A stretch of DNA of 64,000 nt from Oscillospiraceae bacterium (GTDB lineage Bacteria > Bacillota > Clostridia > Oscillospirales > Acutalibacteraceae). The stretch covers positions 359,239-423,238 of the forward strand of contig DOQR01000004.1 of assembly GCA_003514385.1 (NCBI GenBank), read 5' to 3'. A program made the translations under genes and the position numbers. The first letter of the stretch is position 1. Each line of letters begins with the position of its first letter. Under the pieces are notes generated by a model. The model did not search any database and had not been told where the DNA came from. It saw nothing but the letters and a program-made list of their open reading frames with translations. This document shows, one piece after another, positions 45,563 to 54,635 of this stretch.

Positions 45563-46903
45563 CTAAAAATTTATTCTGTTTTCAAGCTCAGCACGGCGCT
45601 CCTCATATCCGGGCTTGCCCATGAGTGCGAACATATTGAGCTTATAACTTTCAACGCCGGGCTGATCGAACGGATTGACTCCGAGGACATAGCCGGAAAT
45701 TCCGCATGCCTTCTCGAGGAAGTAGATGAGCCAGCCGAGATTGTACTCATCCATCTTGTCGACATCGAGGAGGATGTTGGGCACGCCGCCGTCGGTATGC
45801 GCAAGAACCGTTCCCTCGAACGCCTTGCGGTTGACCTCGGACATATGCTTGCCTGCGAGGAAGTTGAGTCCGTCCTCATTGTCAGCGGTAGCCTCGATAA
45901 CAAGATCGCGCTTAGGCTGAGCAAATGTGACAACGGTCTCGAACAGCGAGCGTTCGCCCTGCTGTATGTACTGGCCGAGAGAGTGGAGGTCGGTCGAGAA
46001 TATCGCCGAAGCCGGGAAGATTCCCTTGTGCTCCTTGCCCTCGCTCTCGCCGAAGAGCTGCTTGAACCACTCGCACATCATGGTGTAGTCCGGCTCATAG
46101 GCGGCCATCATTTCGATCTTCTTGCCGCTTCTGTAGAGAATGTTGCGGATAGCGGCATAGCGATAGCAGTCGTTCTTGTCAAGTTCGGGCGACATATACT
46201 GCTCTCTCGCGTCTGCGGCGCCCTTCATAAGTGCGTCAATATCGATTCCGGCGACCGCTATCGGAAGCAGGCCGACTGCGGTGAGCACGGAATATCTGCC
46301 GCCGACGTTATCGGGAACTACGAAAGTCTCATAGCCCTCTTCGTCGGACATATTGCGAAGCGCGCCCTTTGATTTATCGGTAGTGGCATAGATGCGGCCC
46401 TTTGCGCCGTCCTTGCCGTACTTCTTGATGAGCAGGTCTCTGAAAATACGGAACGCGAGCGCGGGCTCGGTGGTCGTTCCGGACTTCGAAATAACATTGA
46501 CGGAGAAGTCCTTATCCTTGCAGATATCGATAAGCTCGGCAAGGGTTGAGGAACTTATTGTGTTGCCGGCGAAGTAAATCTTCGGAGTATCGGCGGCGAC
46601 ATCGTTATATTTCTGTGACTTCACGAACTCGATAGCGGCTCTTGCGCCAAGGTAAGATCCGCCGATGCCGATAACTATAAGTATCTCGGAATCCTTCTTT
46701 ATCTTCTCTGCGGCGGCCTTTATTCTGGCGAACTCCTCCTTATCATAGTTGACCGGAAGGTCGACCCAGCCGAGGAACGCATTGCCTGCGCCCGTACCGT
46801 TATGAAGCTTTTCATGCGCGGCGGTTATCTCCGGCTGAATAGCCGAGAGCTTAGCGGCATCCGCCGCCTCGCCGACAAACGAGGTGTTAAGTCTGACTGA
46901 CAT
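45563..46903 (-). CDS. pgi: Glucose-6-phosphate isomerase
   Basis: Interconverts glucose 6-phosphate and fructose 6-phosphate. 446 residues, the shorter Firmicute form. [16 protein letters not shown] near 70-85, [14 protein letters not shown] near 130-143, and a C-terminal [20 protein letters not shown] with the catalytic Lys. ATG 46903 follows GGGGGA; a longer reading to 46936 lacks a site. Leader contains a GAGACC/GGTCTC hairpin (near 46925-46941). Confidence 0.95.
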   Translation of the reverse strand: MSVRLNTSFVGEAADAAKLSAIQPEITAAHEKLHNGTGAGNAFLGWVDLPVNYDKEEFARIKAAAEKIKKDSEILIVIGIGGSYLGARAAIEFVKSQKYNDVAADTPKIYFAGNTISSSTLAELIDICKDKDFSVNVISKSGTTTEPALAFRIFRDLLIKKYGKDGAKGRIYATTDKSKGALRNMSDEEGYETFVVPDNVGGRYSVLTAVGLLPIAVAGIDIDALMKGAADAREQYMSPELDKNDCYRYAAIRNILYRSGKKIEMMAAYEPDYTMMCEWFKQLFGESEGKEHKGIFPASAIFSTDLHSLGQYIQQGERSLFETVVTFAQPKRDLVIEATADNEDGLNFLAGKHMSEVNRKAFEGTVLAHTDGGVPNILLDVDKMDEYNLGWLIYFLEKACGISGYVLGVNPFDQPGVESYKLNMFALMGKPGYEERRAELENRINF

Positions 46904-46973
46904 TCTTTTTCCCCCATATCTATTGAGAGACCACACGGTCTCCGGCTCTTCTGAGCTCTTTTTATTTGTTAAT

Positions 46974-47002
46974 ATTTTAACTTATTTGAGTAGGTATTTC
47001 AA
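46974..47002 (-). promoter_or_regulatory. pgi promoter
   Basis: TTGAAA (47002-46997), 17 bases, TAAAAT (46979-46974) on the minus strand. Confidence 0.55.
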
Positions 47003-47068
47003 GCTTTACGGACAATATTTCACGAAAAATTAAAACAGATTTCACTTTGCCGCCTCAAATGCGTTTTT

Positions 47069-48163
47069 TCAGCCGTTCTGCGAGCTTCTGTAGGCTTCAA
47101 CTTCCCAATTTGTGATGAAATCCGTGAGCTCTTCCGTCATATGCGACGCGCCGCCGAACGAGCGCGAATACACGGCGATATCCGCCGCATCTTCAAAGAG
47201 CATCTCGGCAGTCGCTGCGCGCTTCTCGCTCTCGCCGAAGCAGAACGCTCCCCTGCCCCGGAGCAGAATAACGCGAGGCATGAAGCCGTGATTTTTATTA
47301 TATGCGCTTATTTTTTCATCAGCTTCACCGACGCTGTCGAGCCAGAGCGGATAGGCGCGGCAATAGACGATATGGTCGGGAGTGAACGGACGCATAAGCT
47401 CCTTTGCGGCATCCGCGGAGCCGACAAAGCTCTTTGACACGCCGAACGGGACTTCGCGGCAGACAGTACCCTGCGGGAATGCGGAGAGAAGAGCCTGCTG
47501 AGCTTCCGTATCAAAAGTCGGAGTTTTATCGAAATCGGGCTTTTCCGAAAGGCTGCGGTCAATCGAATCGAGCACAAAACTCAGCTTTTCGCCGAGGGCA
47601 TCGACCGTATCGGCGGCGACGAATATGCCGTGATTTTCGAGTAGGAGCATATCGCAGTCTTTGCCCGCGCGAGCCTTAAATTCAAGCATCTTGTCGCGGC
47701 AGAGCTTCGCCAGCACATAGCCCGGGCGGCACTGCTCAATCCAGATAAAATCGCGGGCTATCACCCGGCGTGCGGCGCTCTCCCCGCCCTTTGAGCAGGT
47801 GATGCCGTTCACCTTTGCCGGGTGCAGGTGCAGGACATAGGTCTGCGGGAACAGCGCATGGAGCGTTGTCTCGACGCTCGGGCGCTTTGTCTCGCCCGGA
47901 ACGCGCGACGCCATAAGGTCTTGGAGGACGAGAGCCTCTCGCTCTGAATCGGAATCCGGATAGCTCTTTTCAAATATTTCGCCGAGCTTTGAAAGATCGA
48001 TTTCAACAAAGCCCTGCGCCGTTATGGTCGCAAGAGCCGTGCCCGAGCCCTTGACCCACATCCTGCCGTCCGCCTTTGCGGAGGTGTTTCCGCCGCCGGC
48101 GAGGACAAGAGACGGGTCGGAGCCGTAAAAATTCGAAAAGCCGACAAGTTCATCTATAAGCAT
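47069..48163 (-). CDS. Class II aldolase/adducin family protein
   Basis: 364 residues. The aldolase fold is recognised from LAGGGNTSAKADG (21-33), the acidic region RPSVETTLHALF (Glu98) and the zinc ligands HLHP (His112, His114), with LLLENHGIFVAA near 175-186 giving a third His. This resembles the aldolase half of the bifunctional RhaD-type proteins, with an extra ~150-residue C-terminal region. The phosphosugar substrate is unknown. It follows potD with a strong hairpin between, so it may be an independently tuned last gene of the pot operon. Confidence 0.8.
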   Translation of the reverse strand: MLIDELVGFSNFYGSDPSLVLAGGGNTSAKADGRMWVKGSGTALATITAQGFVEIDLSKLGEIFEKSYPDSDSEREALVLQDLMASRVPGETKRPSVETTLHALFPQTYVLHLHPAKVNGITCSKGGESAARRVIARDFIWIEQCRPGYVLAKLCRDKMLEFKARAGKDCDMLLLENHGIFVAADTVDALGEKLSFVLDSIDRSLSEKPDFDKTPTFDTEAQQALLSAFPQGTVCREVPFGVSKSFVGSADAAKELMRPFTPDHIVYCRAYPLWLDSVGEADEKISAYNKNHGFMPRVILLRGRGAFCFGESEKRAATAEMLFEDAADIAVYSRSFGGASHMTEELTDFITNWEVEAYRSSQNG

Positions 48164-48189
48164 GAATATTACCCTTTCTTACAGAAATT

Positions 48190-48215
48190 CCGGGGCACGG
48201 CAGTCCGCACCCCGG
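48190..48215 (-). terminator. Strong hairpin between potD and the aldolase gene
   Basis: CCGGGGTGCGG / CCGTGCCCCGG, 11 bp with G-U pairs and a four-base loop, followed on the minus strand only by AATTTCTG. With a weak U-run it may be an attenuator or an mRNA-stabilising end rather than a full terminator. Confidence 0.5.
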
Positions 48216-48222
48216 CTATTTA

Positions 48223-49314
48223 TTATGACTTTATTTCTTTCCATGCGGCGCTGTAATAAGCGTCGAGATCGGCTCCGAGGTCGTGATAAACCTCGCCTTT
48301 GTCGATAACCTCGCGGGACGGGAAGATATCCTCATCCTGCTGAACCTCGGGATCAAGCTCATTGTAGAGAGCCTGGTTCGGAGTCGAATAATAGATATAC
48401 TCGAAGTTCTTCTTCGCCGCTTCAACTCCGCAGAGGTAGTTGATGAACGCCTCGGCGTCAGCCTTGTTCGAGCTGTAAGTCGGGATGGCCCACGAATCGA
48501 TCCAGAAGTTCGTGCCCTCCTCGGGAATTGTGAACTTCAGATCGGGGTTGCCGCTGATGTTCTGCTCCTCGTCGCCCTCGATAGCGAGATAAGCTTCGCC
48601 GTTATAGACGAGAGCCATCGCAGCCTCGCCGCTTATCATCGCGTCGCGAGCCTCGGTCTCGACAAGATACGCCTTGAGCATCGGCTTCTGCTTGATAAGC
48701 AGCTGCTTCGCCTCGTCTATCTGAGCCTTGTCGGTGGTGTTGAGCGAATAGCCGAGAGCCTCAAGCGCAACAAGGAAGGAGTCGCGGATGCTGTTGGACA
48801 TGATTATCTTTCCGGAATACTTCTCGTTGAAGAACATCTTCCAGCTCTTCGCATCCTCTTCGGAGACCATCTTGGTGTTATAGATAACGCCGACGGTGCC
48901 CCAGAAATGCGGGACGGAATACTTGTTCTCGGGGTCGAAAGATTTTGACTTCTCGAGATAAACTTCGCCGATATTCTTGATATTCGGAATGTTGTCGAAA
49001 TTGAGCTCGGAGAGTCTGTTCTCTTTAATAAAACGCTCGATTATATAATCCGAGGTGCAGATGAGGTCATACGACTGGTCGCCGTTGACCGCTTTGTTAT
49101 AAAGCTCCTCAGGAGTGTCGCACTCATCGACATTGACTTTGATGCCGTTCTCTTTTTTGAAGTTCGAGATAACATCGAGGTCGATATACTGGCCGTAGAC
49201 GAGCACATTTATGCTGCGGGTCTTGGTGCAGCCCGCGAGCGCGCCCATGGAGCAGAGGCAGAGCACAATTGCCATAACTGCCGCCGCAATTCTTACAAAA
49301 ACAGATTTTTTCAT
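48223..49314 (-). CDS. potD: Polyamine ABC transporter substrate-binding lipoprotein
   Basis: Captures spermidine/putrescine outside the membrane. 363 residues; lipoprotein signal peptide with lipobox LAGC (Cys29). The PotD/PotF fold is visible in INVLVYGQYIDLDVISNFKKENGIKV, YDLICTSDYIIERFI, PHFWGTVGVIYN and NFWIDSWAIPT, which line the polyamine pocket (Asp, Trp and Tyr residues). Fourth gene after potA-potB-potC. Confidence 0.92.
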   Translation of the reverse strand: MKKSVFVRIAAAVMAIVLCLCSMGALAGCTKTRSINVLVYGQYIDLDVISNFKKENGIKVNVDECDTPEELYNKAVNGDQSYDLICTSDYIIERFIKENRLSELNFDNIPNIKNIGEVYLEKSKSFDPENKYSVPHFWGTVGVIYNTKMVSEEDAKSWKMFFNEKYSGKIIMSNSIRDSFLVALEALGYSLNTTDKAQIDEAKQLLIKQKPMLKAYLVETEARDAMISGEAAMALVYNGEAYLAIEGDEEQNISGNPDLKFTIPEEGTNFWIDSWAIPTYSSNKADAEAFINYLCGVEAAKKNFEYIYYSTPNQALYNELDPEVQQDEDIFPSREVIDKGEVYHDLGADLDAYYSAAWKEIKS

Positions 49315-49327
49315 TTTTCGTCCCCCA

Positions 49328-50128
49328 TCAATAGTTTTTTCCCTTTGCCGCGCTTTTCTCCTTATTGATGCTGATTCGGTTGACGACGAACAGCACGATA
49401 AGCACGATGAGGAAGATTATAGTTGACAGAGCATAGAGCTCAGGCTGGTTGCCGAGCTTGCGCTCGGTATAGATTATTATCGAGAGCGTCTTTATTCCCG
49501 CGCCCTTGGTGAAATAAGTGATGGTGAAATCATCGAGCGACATGGTGAACGCCATGAGGAAGCCCGAGAGGATACCCGGGAAAATGTCCGGAACTATGAC
49601 CTTGAAGAACGCCTGAACCGGCGTTGCGCCGAGGTCGACCGCCGCCTCGTAGGTGTTCTTGTCGCGCTGACGGAGCTTCGGCAGAACGTTGAGGACGACA
49701 TAGGGAATGTTGAAGCTGATATGCGCTATGAGCATGGTGGTAAAGTTGAGGCTGCCGAACATACGCACGAAGAGCAGCATCAGCGCAATGCCCGTTACGA
49801 TATCGGCGTTCAAAAGCGGTATGCTGTTGACGCTCATTATTGCGGACTGACTGCGCTTTCTCATATAGAGAATACCCACGCAGGCGAGAGTGCCGACCGC
49901 CGTTGCTATCAGCGCCGAGAGCAGAGCGAGCAGAAGAGTGTTGCGCAGAGCCTCCATAATGGGTCCGCTCGTGAACAGATCTTCGTACCACCTGAGGGTG
50001 AAGCCGCCCCATTTCATATAGCGCGAATTGTTGAACGACATGACTGTCAGAACGGCTATCGGCAGATAGAGCAGGACGAAGATTATCGCCACATAAAACT
50101 TTTCGAGGAAGTGTCTGAATTTTACCAC
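49328..50128 (-). CDS. potC: Polyamine ABC transporter permease PotC
   Basis: 266 residues, six membrane helices, binding-protein-dependent permease domain with the EAA loop (EAAVDLGATPVQAFFKVIVPDIFPGI, near 165-190) that docks onto PotA. Overlaps potB by seven bases. Confidence 0.93.
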   Translation of the reverse strand: MVKFRHFLEKFYVAIIFVLLYLPIAVLTVMSFNNSRYMKWGGFTLRWYEDLFTSGPIMEALRNTLLLALLSALIATAVGTLACVGILYMRKRSQSAIMSVNSIPLLNADIVTGIALMLLFVRMFGSLNFTTMLIAHISFNIPYVVLNVLPKLRQRDKNTYEAAVDLGATPVQAFFKVIVPDIFPGILSGFLMAFTMSLDDFTITYFTKGAGIKTLSIIIYTERKLGNQPELYALSTIIFLIVLIVLFVVNRISINKEKSAAKGKNY

Positions 50129-50934
50129 AGCGACGCCTCCTCTCCCGAGCCCTTCATCTCGCCGATCATCATGCTCACGAAGATGAATATCATGAGCACT
50201 ATCGAGATGCCGGAGCCGAGATGCCAGTTGTTGCCCTGGTTGAACTCCTGCTCGATAATATTGCCTATGAGCAGAACCTTGCCGCCGCCGAGGATATCGG
50301 CGATAACGAACTCCGAGATACTCGGCACGAACACCATAGTGATGCCGCTTATGACGCCGGGCACGGAGAGCGGGAAAATTATCTTTCTGAAAGTCCTGCC
50401 CGGAGTTGCGCCGAGGTCGCCCGCCGCCTCAAGAAGATTGCGGTCGATTTTTATAAGGGCGTTGTAAATCGGCAGAACCATGAACGGGAAATAGTCATAG
50501 ACCATACCGATAACTATCGCCGCCGGGGTATACATGATACTGAAATTCGGCAGATTAAGCGCCGAGAGGACGCTGTTCAGAATACCGTTATCCGAGAGCA
50601 GCATCCTTATAGCGATTATCCTGAGCAGGAAGTTTATCCACATGGGCAGGATGAAAATAAATATAACGAAGCTGCGGTTTTTCGCGGCGCTTTTGCTGAG
50701 TATCAACGCGAGCGGATAAGCGAACAGCAGGCACACCGCCGTTGTTATCACTGCGAGCAGCAGGGACAGCCCGAGCGCCTGGATATGAATCTTTTCAAGA
50801 ATCGCTGTTATGTTTGAAAAAGTGAACGTGCCGTCCGAAGAAGTGAAGCCGTAATAAAAAACGAACAGCAGCGGCACTATCGTAAAGACCAGCATCCACA
50901 GAAGATACGGCCCTGCCATAAGTTTTTTACGCAT
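50122..50934 (-). CDS. potB: Polyamine ABC transporter permease PotB
   Basis: 270 residues with six membrane helices; EAA loop [25 protein letters not shown] near 188-212. Starts inside the end of potA (eight-base overlap) and overlaps potC, so translation is coupled. Confidence 0.93.
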   Translation of the reverse strand: MRKKLMAGPYLLWMLVFTIVPLLFVFYYGFTSSDGTFTFSNITAILEKIHIQALGLSLLLAVITTAVCLLFAYPLALILSKSAAKNRSFVIFIFILPMWINFLLRIIAIRMLLSDNGILNSVLSALNLPNFSIMYTPAAIVIGMVYDYFPFMVLPIYNALIKIDRNLLEAAGDLGATPGRTFRKIIFPLSVPGVISGITMVFVPSISEFVIADILGGGKVLLIGNIIEQEFNQGNNWHLGSGISIVLMIFIFVSMMIGEMKGSGEEASLW

Positions 50935-52003
50935 CGGCGTTGAACACCTCCTCGTCCTCGGACTCGGGTTTGTTCATGATCTGGATATTCGAGGGTTCAA
51001 CGCTGAGGCCCACCTCCGCTCCGATGGGAGTGGAGACGGTGCTGTGGACGAGCCACTCGTATCCGTTCACCATAACGTGCATCTCATAGTGCACGCCCTT
51101 GAATATTATATCGGTGACAACGCCCTTGAGCTCGCCCTGCGAGGGCGGAGTCAGGACGACATCCTCGGGTCTTATGACGACATCGACGGGCATATTCTCG
51201 CCAAAACCCTCATCAACGCAGACGAACTCCGCGCCGAGGATACGCACGAGGCGGTCTCTTATCATAACGCCGTCTATTATATTGCTCTCGCCTATGAAGT
51301 CGGCGACGAAAGCGTTCGTGGGCTCGTTATAAATGTCAACGGGAGTGCCGATCTGCTGGATATAGCCCTGGTTGAGCACGACGACGGTATCCGACATCGT
51401 GAGAGCCTCCTCCTGATCGTGGGTGACATATATAAATGTTATGCCCATCTGCTGCTGAATCTTCTTGAGCTCGACCTGCATCTCGCGTCTCAATTTGAGA
51501 TCGAGCGCGCCGAGAGGCTCATCGAGCAGAAGCACACGCGGCTTGACCGCAAGGGCGCGGGCTATCGCCACCCTCTGCTGCTGACCGCCCGAGAGTGAAT
51601 TTATGTTGCGCTTTTCAAAGCCGCTGAGGTTGACGATAGACAGCATTTTACTGACAGTCTTTTCAATCTCGTTCTCCGGCGTTTTCTTTATGCGCAGACC
51701 GAACGCCACATTTTCATAGACGTTCAGGTGCGGGAAAAGCGCGTAACGCTGAAAAATGGTGTTAACCTGCCTCTTATGAGGCGGCACACCATTGATTTTT
51801 TTATCCTCAAATATGACATCCCCCTCATCGGGTTCGAGGAAACCGGCAATGACGCGCAGAATAGTAGTCTTTCCGCAGCCAGACGGACCCAACAGCGTGA
51901 TAAACTCCCTGTCCCTTATATAAAGGCTCAGATCGTCGAGCACCTGATTATCACCCAGTTTGACGGAGATGTGTTTCAGATCGATAATGACATTTTTTTT
52001 CAA
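50927..52003 (-). CDS. potA: Polyamine ABC transporter ATPase PotA
   Basis: 358 residues. Walker A GPSGCGKT (39-46), Q-loop [12 protein letters not shown], signature LSGGQQQR, Walker [13 protein letters not shown], switch THDQEEA, then a C-terminal TOBE/regulatory domain (about 240-345). The start codon is TTG 52003 (AGAGGGG eight bases upstream); no in-frame ATG is near. First gene of potABCD. Confidence 0.94.
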   Translation of the reverse strand: MKKNVIIDLKHISVKLGDNQVLDDLSLYIRDREFITLLGPSGCGKTTILRVIAGFLEPDEGDVIFEDKKINGVPPHKRQVNTIFQRYALFPHLNVYENVAFGLRIKKTPENEIEKTVSKMLSIVNLSGFEKRNINSLSGGQQQRVAIARALAVKPRVLLLDEPLGALDLKLRREMQVELKKIQQQMGITFIYVTHDQEEALTMSDTVVVLNQGYIQQIGTPVDIYNEPTNAFVADFIGESNIIDGVMIRDRLVRILGAEFVCVDEGFGENMPVDVVIRPEDVVLTPPSQGELKGVVTDIIFKGVHYEMHVMVNGYEWLVHSTVSTPIGAEVGLSVEPSNIQIMNKPESEDEEVFNADA

Positions 52004-52066
52004 TTATGCAGCCCCTCTCTCAAAAGAATACGATGCAAACCGCACATCAAAAATATAGTAAGTATT

Positions 52067-52095
52067 AATATAGAGCTAATCCGCAAAAAAGTCAA
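52067..52095 (-). promoter_or_regulatory. potABCD promoter
   Basis: TTGACT (52095-52090), 17 bases, TATATT (52072-52067) on the minus strand. Confidence 0.6.
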
Positions 52096-52123
52096 CAGAT
52101 TTGACAAAAAAAGACGCACTCGG

Positions 52124-52165
52124 CAAAAATTTTGCGGCTCACCTCATGAAATGGCGAGCCGCAAA
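52124..52165 (-). terminator. spoIIR terminator
   Basis: TTTGCGGCTC / GAGCCGCAAA stem (52165-52156 with 52140-52131), 15-base loop, then ATTTTTG. Confidence 0.8.
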
Positions 52166-52173
52166 GAAAATTT

Positions 52174-52806
52174 TCAGTTTTCGGGCGAGGTTTTTTCCCT
52201 GAGTTCTTCTATTATCTCGACTATTTTAAAACGCGGCTCATATCTGCCGGAGCTTTCGACGACCTTGAGCTCGTCGCCGTCGAGGAACGCATCGATATTG
52301 CCTCCCCTGTCCTGCGCGGCAGGCAGGCACAGCGGCGGGAACATCACGCACCACCAGTTATGCCCCGCGCCCTCGCCTATCACGACTTTGACGGCGGTAT
52401 AGCGCCCCGCAGGCATAGTCAGATCGCCGTAACAGCGGGTTGCAAAATACTCGTTGACGACATTGACGCTCACGGGATAGTCATAGCCCTCGCGCTCTAT
52501 CACCTCGCGTGCAGCAGCTTCGAGCTCCGCTTTCTGCGGCTCTATTTTCGCCTTTGCCTCGTCCGCCGTCACGGTGCCGTCGAAAAGCTCCGCGCCGCGT
52601 TCGAGCACGGCGTCGCGGACTTTTAGCTTGAGTGCCTGATCCTCGTCGGAATCGGAGTTTGCAATGACATGCATTCGCAGCACATCGGAGCGCACACGCG
52701 AGCAGTTATAGGCAAACGCCCCGACGCTGCACACGCCCGCCGCTATAATGACCGCGAACACAACAGCCTGTATTTTGAGCAGCTTTGATAATTTTTTTGA
52801 CTTCAT
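52174..52806 (-). CDS. spoIIR: Stage II sporulation protein R
   Basis: Signal protein made in the forespore and secreted to trigger SpoIIGA, so that pro-sigma-E is processed in the mother cell. 210 residues: a signal/anchor helix (about 11-32), then the family hallmarks VLRMHVIANSDSDEDQALKLKVRD (42-65) and GEGAGHNWWCVMFPPLC (144-160). Its presence is the clearest sign that the organism sporulates. A sigma-F-like promoter lies 40-65 bases upstream, matching its forespore expression in Bacillus. Confidence 0.94.
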   Translation of the reverse strand: MKSKKLSKLLKIQAVVFAVIIAAGVCSVGAFAYNCSRVRSDVLRMHVIANSDSDEDQALKLKVRDAVLERGAELFDGTVTADEAKAKIEPQKAELEAAAREVIEREGYDYPVSVNVVNEYFATRCYGDLTMPAGRYTAVKVVIGEGAGHNWWCVMFPPLCLPAAQDRGGNIDAFLDGDELKVVESSGRYEPRFKIVEIIEELREKTSPEN

Positions 52807-52809
52807 GAT

Positions 52810-52859
52810 AAGTAAAAACCGTCCTTTCTTTCGGATGCAACCGAATTATGGACGGTTTT
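52810..52859 (-). terminator. mreB terminator
   Basis: AAAACCGTCC / GGACGGTTTT (52859-52850 with 52824-52815), with a smaller CGGTTGCATCCG hairpin in the loop, then TACTT. It overlaps the spoIIR promoter. Confidence 0.7.
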
Positions 52860-52873
52860 ATGAGAGTTTATAC
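52845..52873 (-). promoter_or_regulatory. Likely sigma-F promoter of spoIIR
   Basis: GTATA (52873-52869), 15 bases, GTCCATAAT (52853-52845). Compared with the B. subtilis sigma-F consensus (GYATA, N15, GGNNANANT) there is one mismatch. Predicted leader about 35 bases. Confidence 0.55.
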
Positions 52874-52893
52874 GGAAAAGTTTGAAAACTGAA

Positions 52894-53928
52894 TTAATCT
52901 TTGAATCCCGTTATTTCCTCGCGGGTCTTGAAGATTCCGCCGTTGTTTTCGAGTATATCCATATGCTCGATGGCATAGCCCGTGCCGAGCGCGACGCACT
53001 CGAGCGGATCGTCGGGAATAATGACATGGACGCCGGTTCTCTTCTCTATTAGCTTATCCATACCGTCGAGCAGAGCGCCTCCGCCGGTTAAAAGTATACC
53101 CGTCTCGGAGATGTCACCCGCAAGCTCGGGCGGCGTCACCTCGAGCACGCTGCGCACGCCCTCGGCTATCGCTTCGAGGTGCTCACGCATGGCGAGATAG
53201 ATTTCCGTGGTGTTGACTTCATCGGTTATCGGCATTCCGGTTATATAGTGCTTGCCCTTTATACCGATTGCAAGCTCGGTGTCGCGCAGATACGCGCAGC
53301 CGATGCGCTTTTTTATGCTCTCGGCGGTCTTTTCGCCGATGACTATATTGCGCTCGCGGCGCAGGTAGCGAATTATATCCTCGTCGAGGATATTGCCGGC
53401 GATTTTAACCGATTTTGAAATCGAGATGCTACCCATGGTGACGACCGCAATATCCGCAGTTCCGCCGCCGATATCGACGACCATCGTGCCCATCGGGCGT
53501 CTGATATCAAGCCCCGCGCCGAGTGCCGCGGCGAGCGGTTCTTCTATAAGGCACGCCCTGCCCGCTCCTGCGGCGGTGACGAGATCGAGGATAGTTCTCT
53601 TCTCAAGGTTCGTGACGGTCGAGGGCATACAGACGACTATATTGGGCTTGAACACCATGTTTTTGCAGACTTTATAGAGCAGGACGCGGACTATCGCCTT
53701 TGTGGCGGTGAAATCAGAAATAACTCCGCTTCGCATGGGCTTGACGACGGTTATGGAATCGGGGTTGCGCCCAATCATATCCGCCGCTTTCTGACCGACC
53801 GCCAGGAGTCTGCCCGTATCGGTATCGAATGCGACGGCGCTCGGCTCGGAGACGACTATTCCCTTGCCCTCAACGAAGATGAGTATGGAAGTTGTGCCGA
53901 GGTCTATTCCGATGTTTGTTCCGAGCAT
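52894..53928 (-). CDS. mreB: Rod shape-determining protein MreB/Mbl
   Basis: Actin-like filament protein guiding lateral wall synthesis. 344 residues from ATG 53928 (AAGGAGG upstream). Phosphate-1 IGIDLGTTSILIF (6-18), phosphate-2 MVVDIGGGTADIAV near 148-161, and adenosine loop GILLTGGGALLDGM near 275-288 are intact. It is not followed by mreC/mreD but by spoIIR, so it may be a paralogue (Mbl or MreBH type). It overlaps comF by 25 bp. Confidence 0.9.
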   Translation of the reverse strand: MLGTNIGIDLGTTSILIFVEGKGIVVSEPSAVAFDTDTGRLLAVGQKAADMIGRNPDSITVVKPMRSGVISDFTATKAIVRVLLYKVCKNMVFKPNIVVCMPSTVTNLEKRTILDLVTAAGAGRACLIEEPLAAALGAGLDIRRPMGTMVVDIGGGTADIAVVTMGSISISKSVKIAGNILDEDIIRYLRRERNIVIGEKTAESIKKRIGCAYLRDTELAIGIKGKHYITGMPITDEVNTTEIYLAMREHLEAIAEGVRSVLEVTPPELAGDISETGILLTGGGALLDGMDKLIEKRTGVHVIIPDDPLECVALGTGYAIEHMDILENNGGIFKTREEITGFKD

Positions 53929-54635
53929 TTTCCGTCCTCCTTTTTGGTTATCGCCGCGCTGACGCAATATACTTTATCCGCGCCGCGCAGAAGCAGGAGC
54001 TTTGCGCACTCGTTGAGCGTCGCTCCCGTTGTTGATATATCGTCGCAGAGCAAAACTGCGGCGTTTTCTGTAATTTTGTTTTCGGCGCAGTCGAACGCGC
54101 CTATGACTCCGCCGAAGCGTTCGATACCGCCCAACGTTTTCTGCTCCTTTCCCTGAAACGGTCGGGAGAGCAGTTTTTCTTCAAACGGCACGCCGAGCTC
54201 TTTTGCAATCTCTTTTGCGAGCAGTGCGCTCTGGTTATATCCGCGCTTTTTGAGCGAAGATTCCGACAGGGGCACACAGCAGACGAAGTCAAACTTCACG
54301 CCCGCGAAATTCTTTTTAACGCTGTCCGACATAAACCGGGCAAGTCCCTCGGCGTTCTGAACACAGCCGTCAAATTTCAGGGCATGAACCGAACGCTTTG
54401 CGGCACCGGAATAATAAAACGGCGCGGTCTGCGATTCGAAAAAGCGTCGGTGAGACGAGCATGAGCAATACTTTTTCTCCCTGCCGCAGTGCGGGCACAG
54501 CTCGCCTTTTACATATTCGAGATCGGCTTCGCATCTGTCGCACACGGGCATATCCGGCGGCACGACTTTGCCGCACAGGGCGCATCGGCGCGGAAAGAGA
54601 GCATATGAGATATATTCAAGCGCTGACATCTTCAT
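53904..54635 (-). CDS. comF: ComF family protein (amidophosphoribosyltransferase-like)
   Basis: 243 residues. An N-terminal zinc ribbon (CALCGKVV..CDRC and CPHCG..CSC), then a type I phosphoribosyltransferase domain with PRPP loop VLLCDDISTTGATLNECA near 195-212. Family members act with ComFA in DNA uptake, but no comFA is present. The ATG overlaps the recD2 stop (ATGA). Confidence 0.86.
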   Translation of the reverse strand: MKMSALEYISYALFPRRCALCGKVVPPDMPVCDRCEADLEYVKGELCPHCGREKKYCSCSSHRRFFESQTAPFYYSGAAKRSVHALKFDGCVQNAEGLARFMSDSVKKNFAGVKFDFVCCVPLSESSLKKRGYNQSALLAKEIAKELGVPFEEKLLSRPFQGKEQKTLGGIERFGGVIGAFDCAENKITENAAVLLCDDISTTGATLNECAKLLLLRGADKVYCVSAAITKKEDGKCSEQTSE

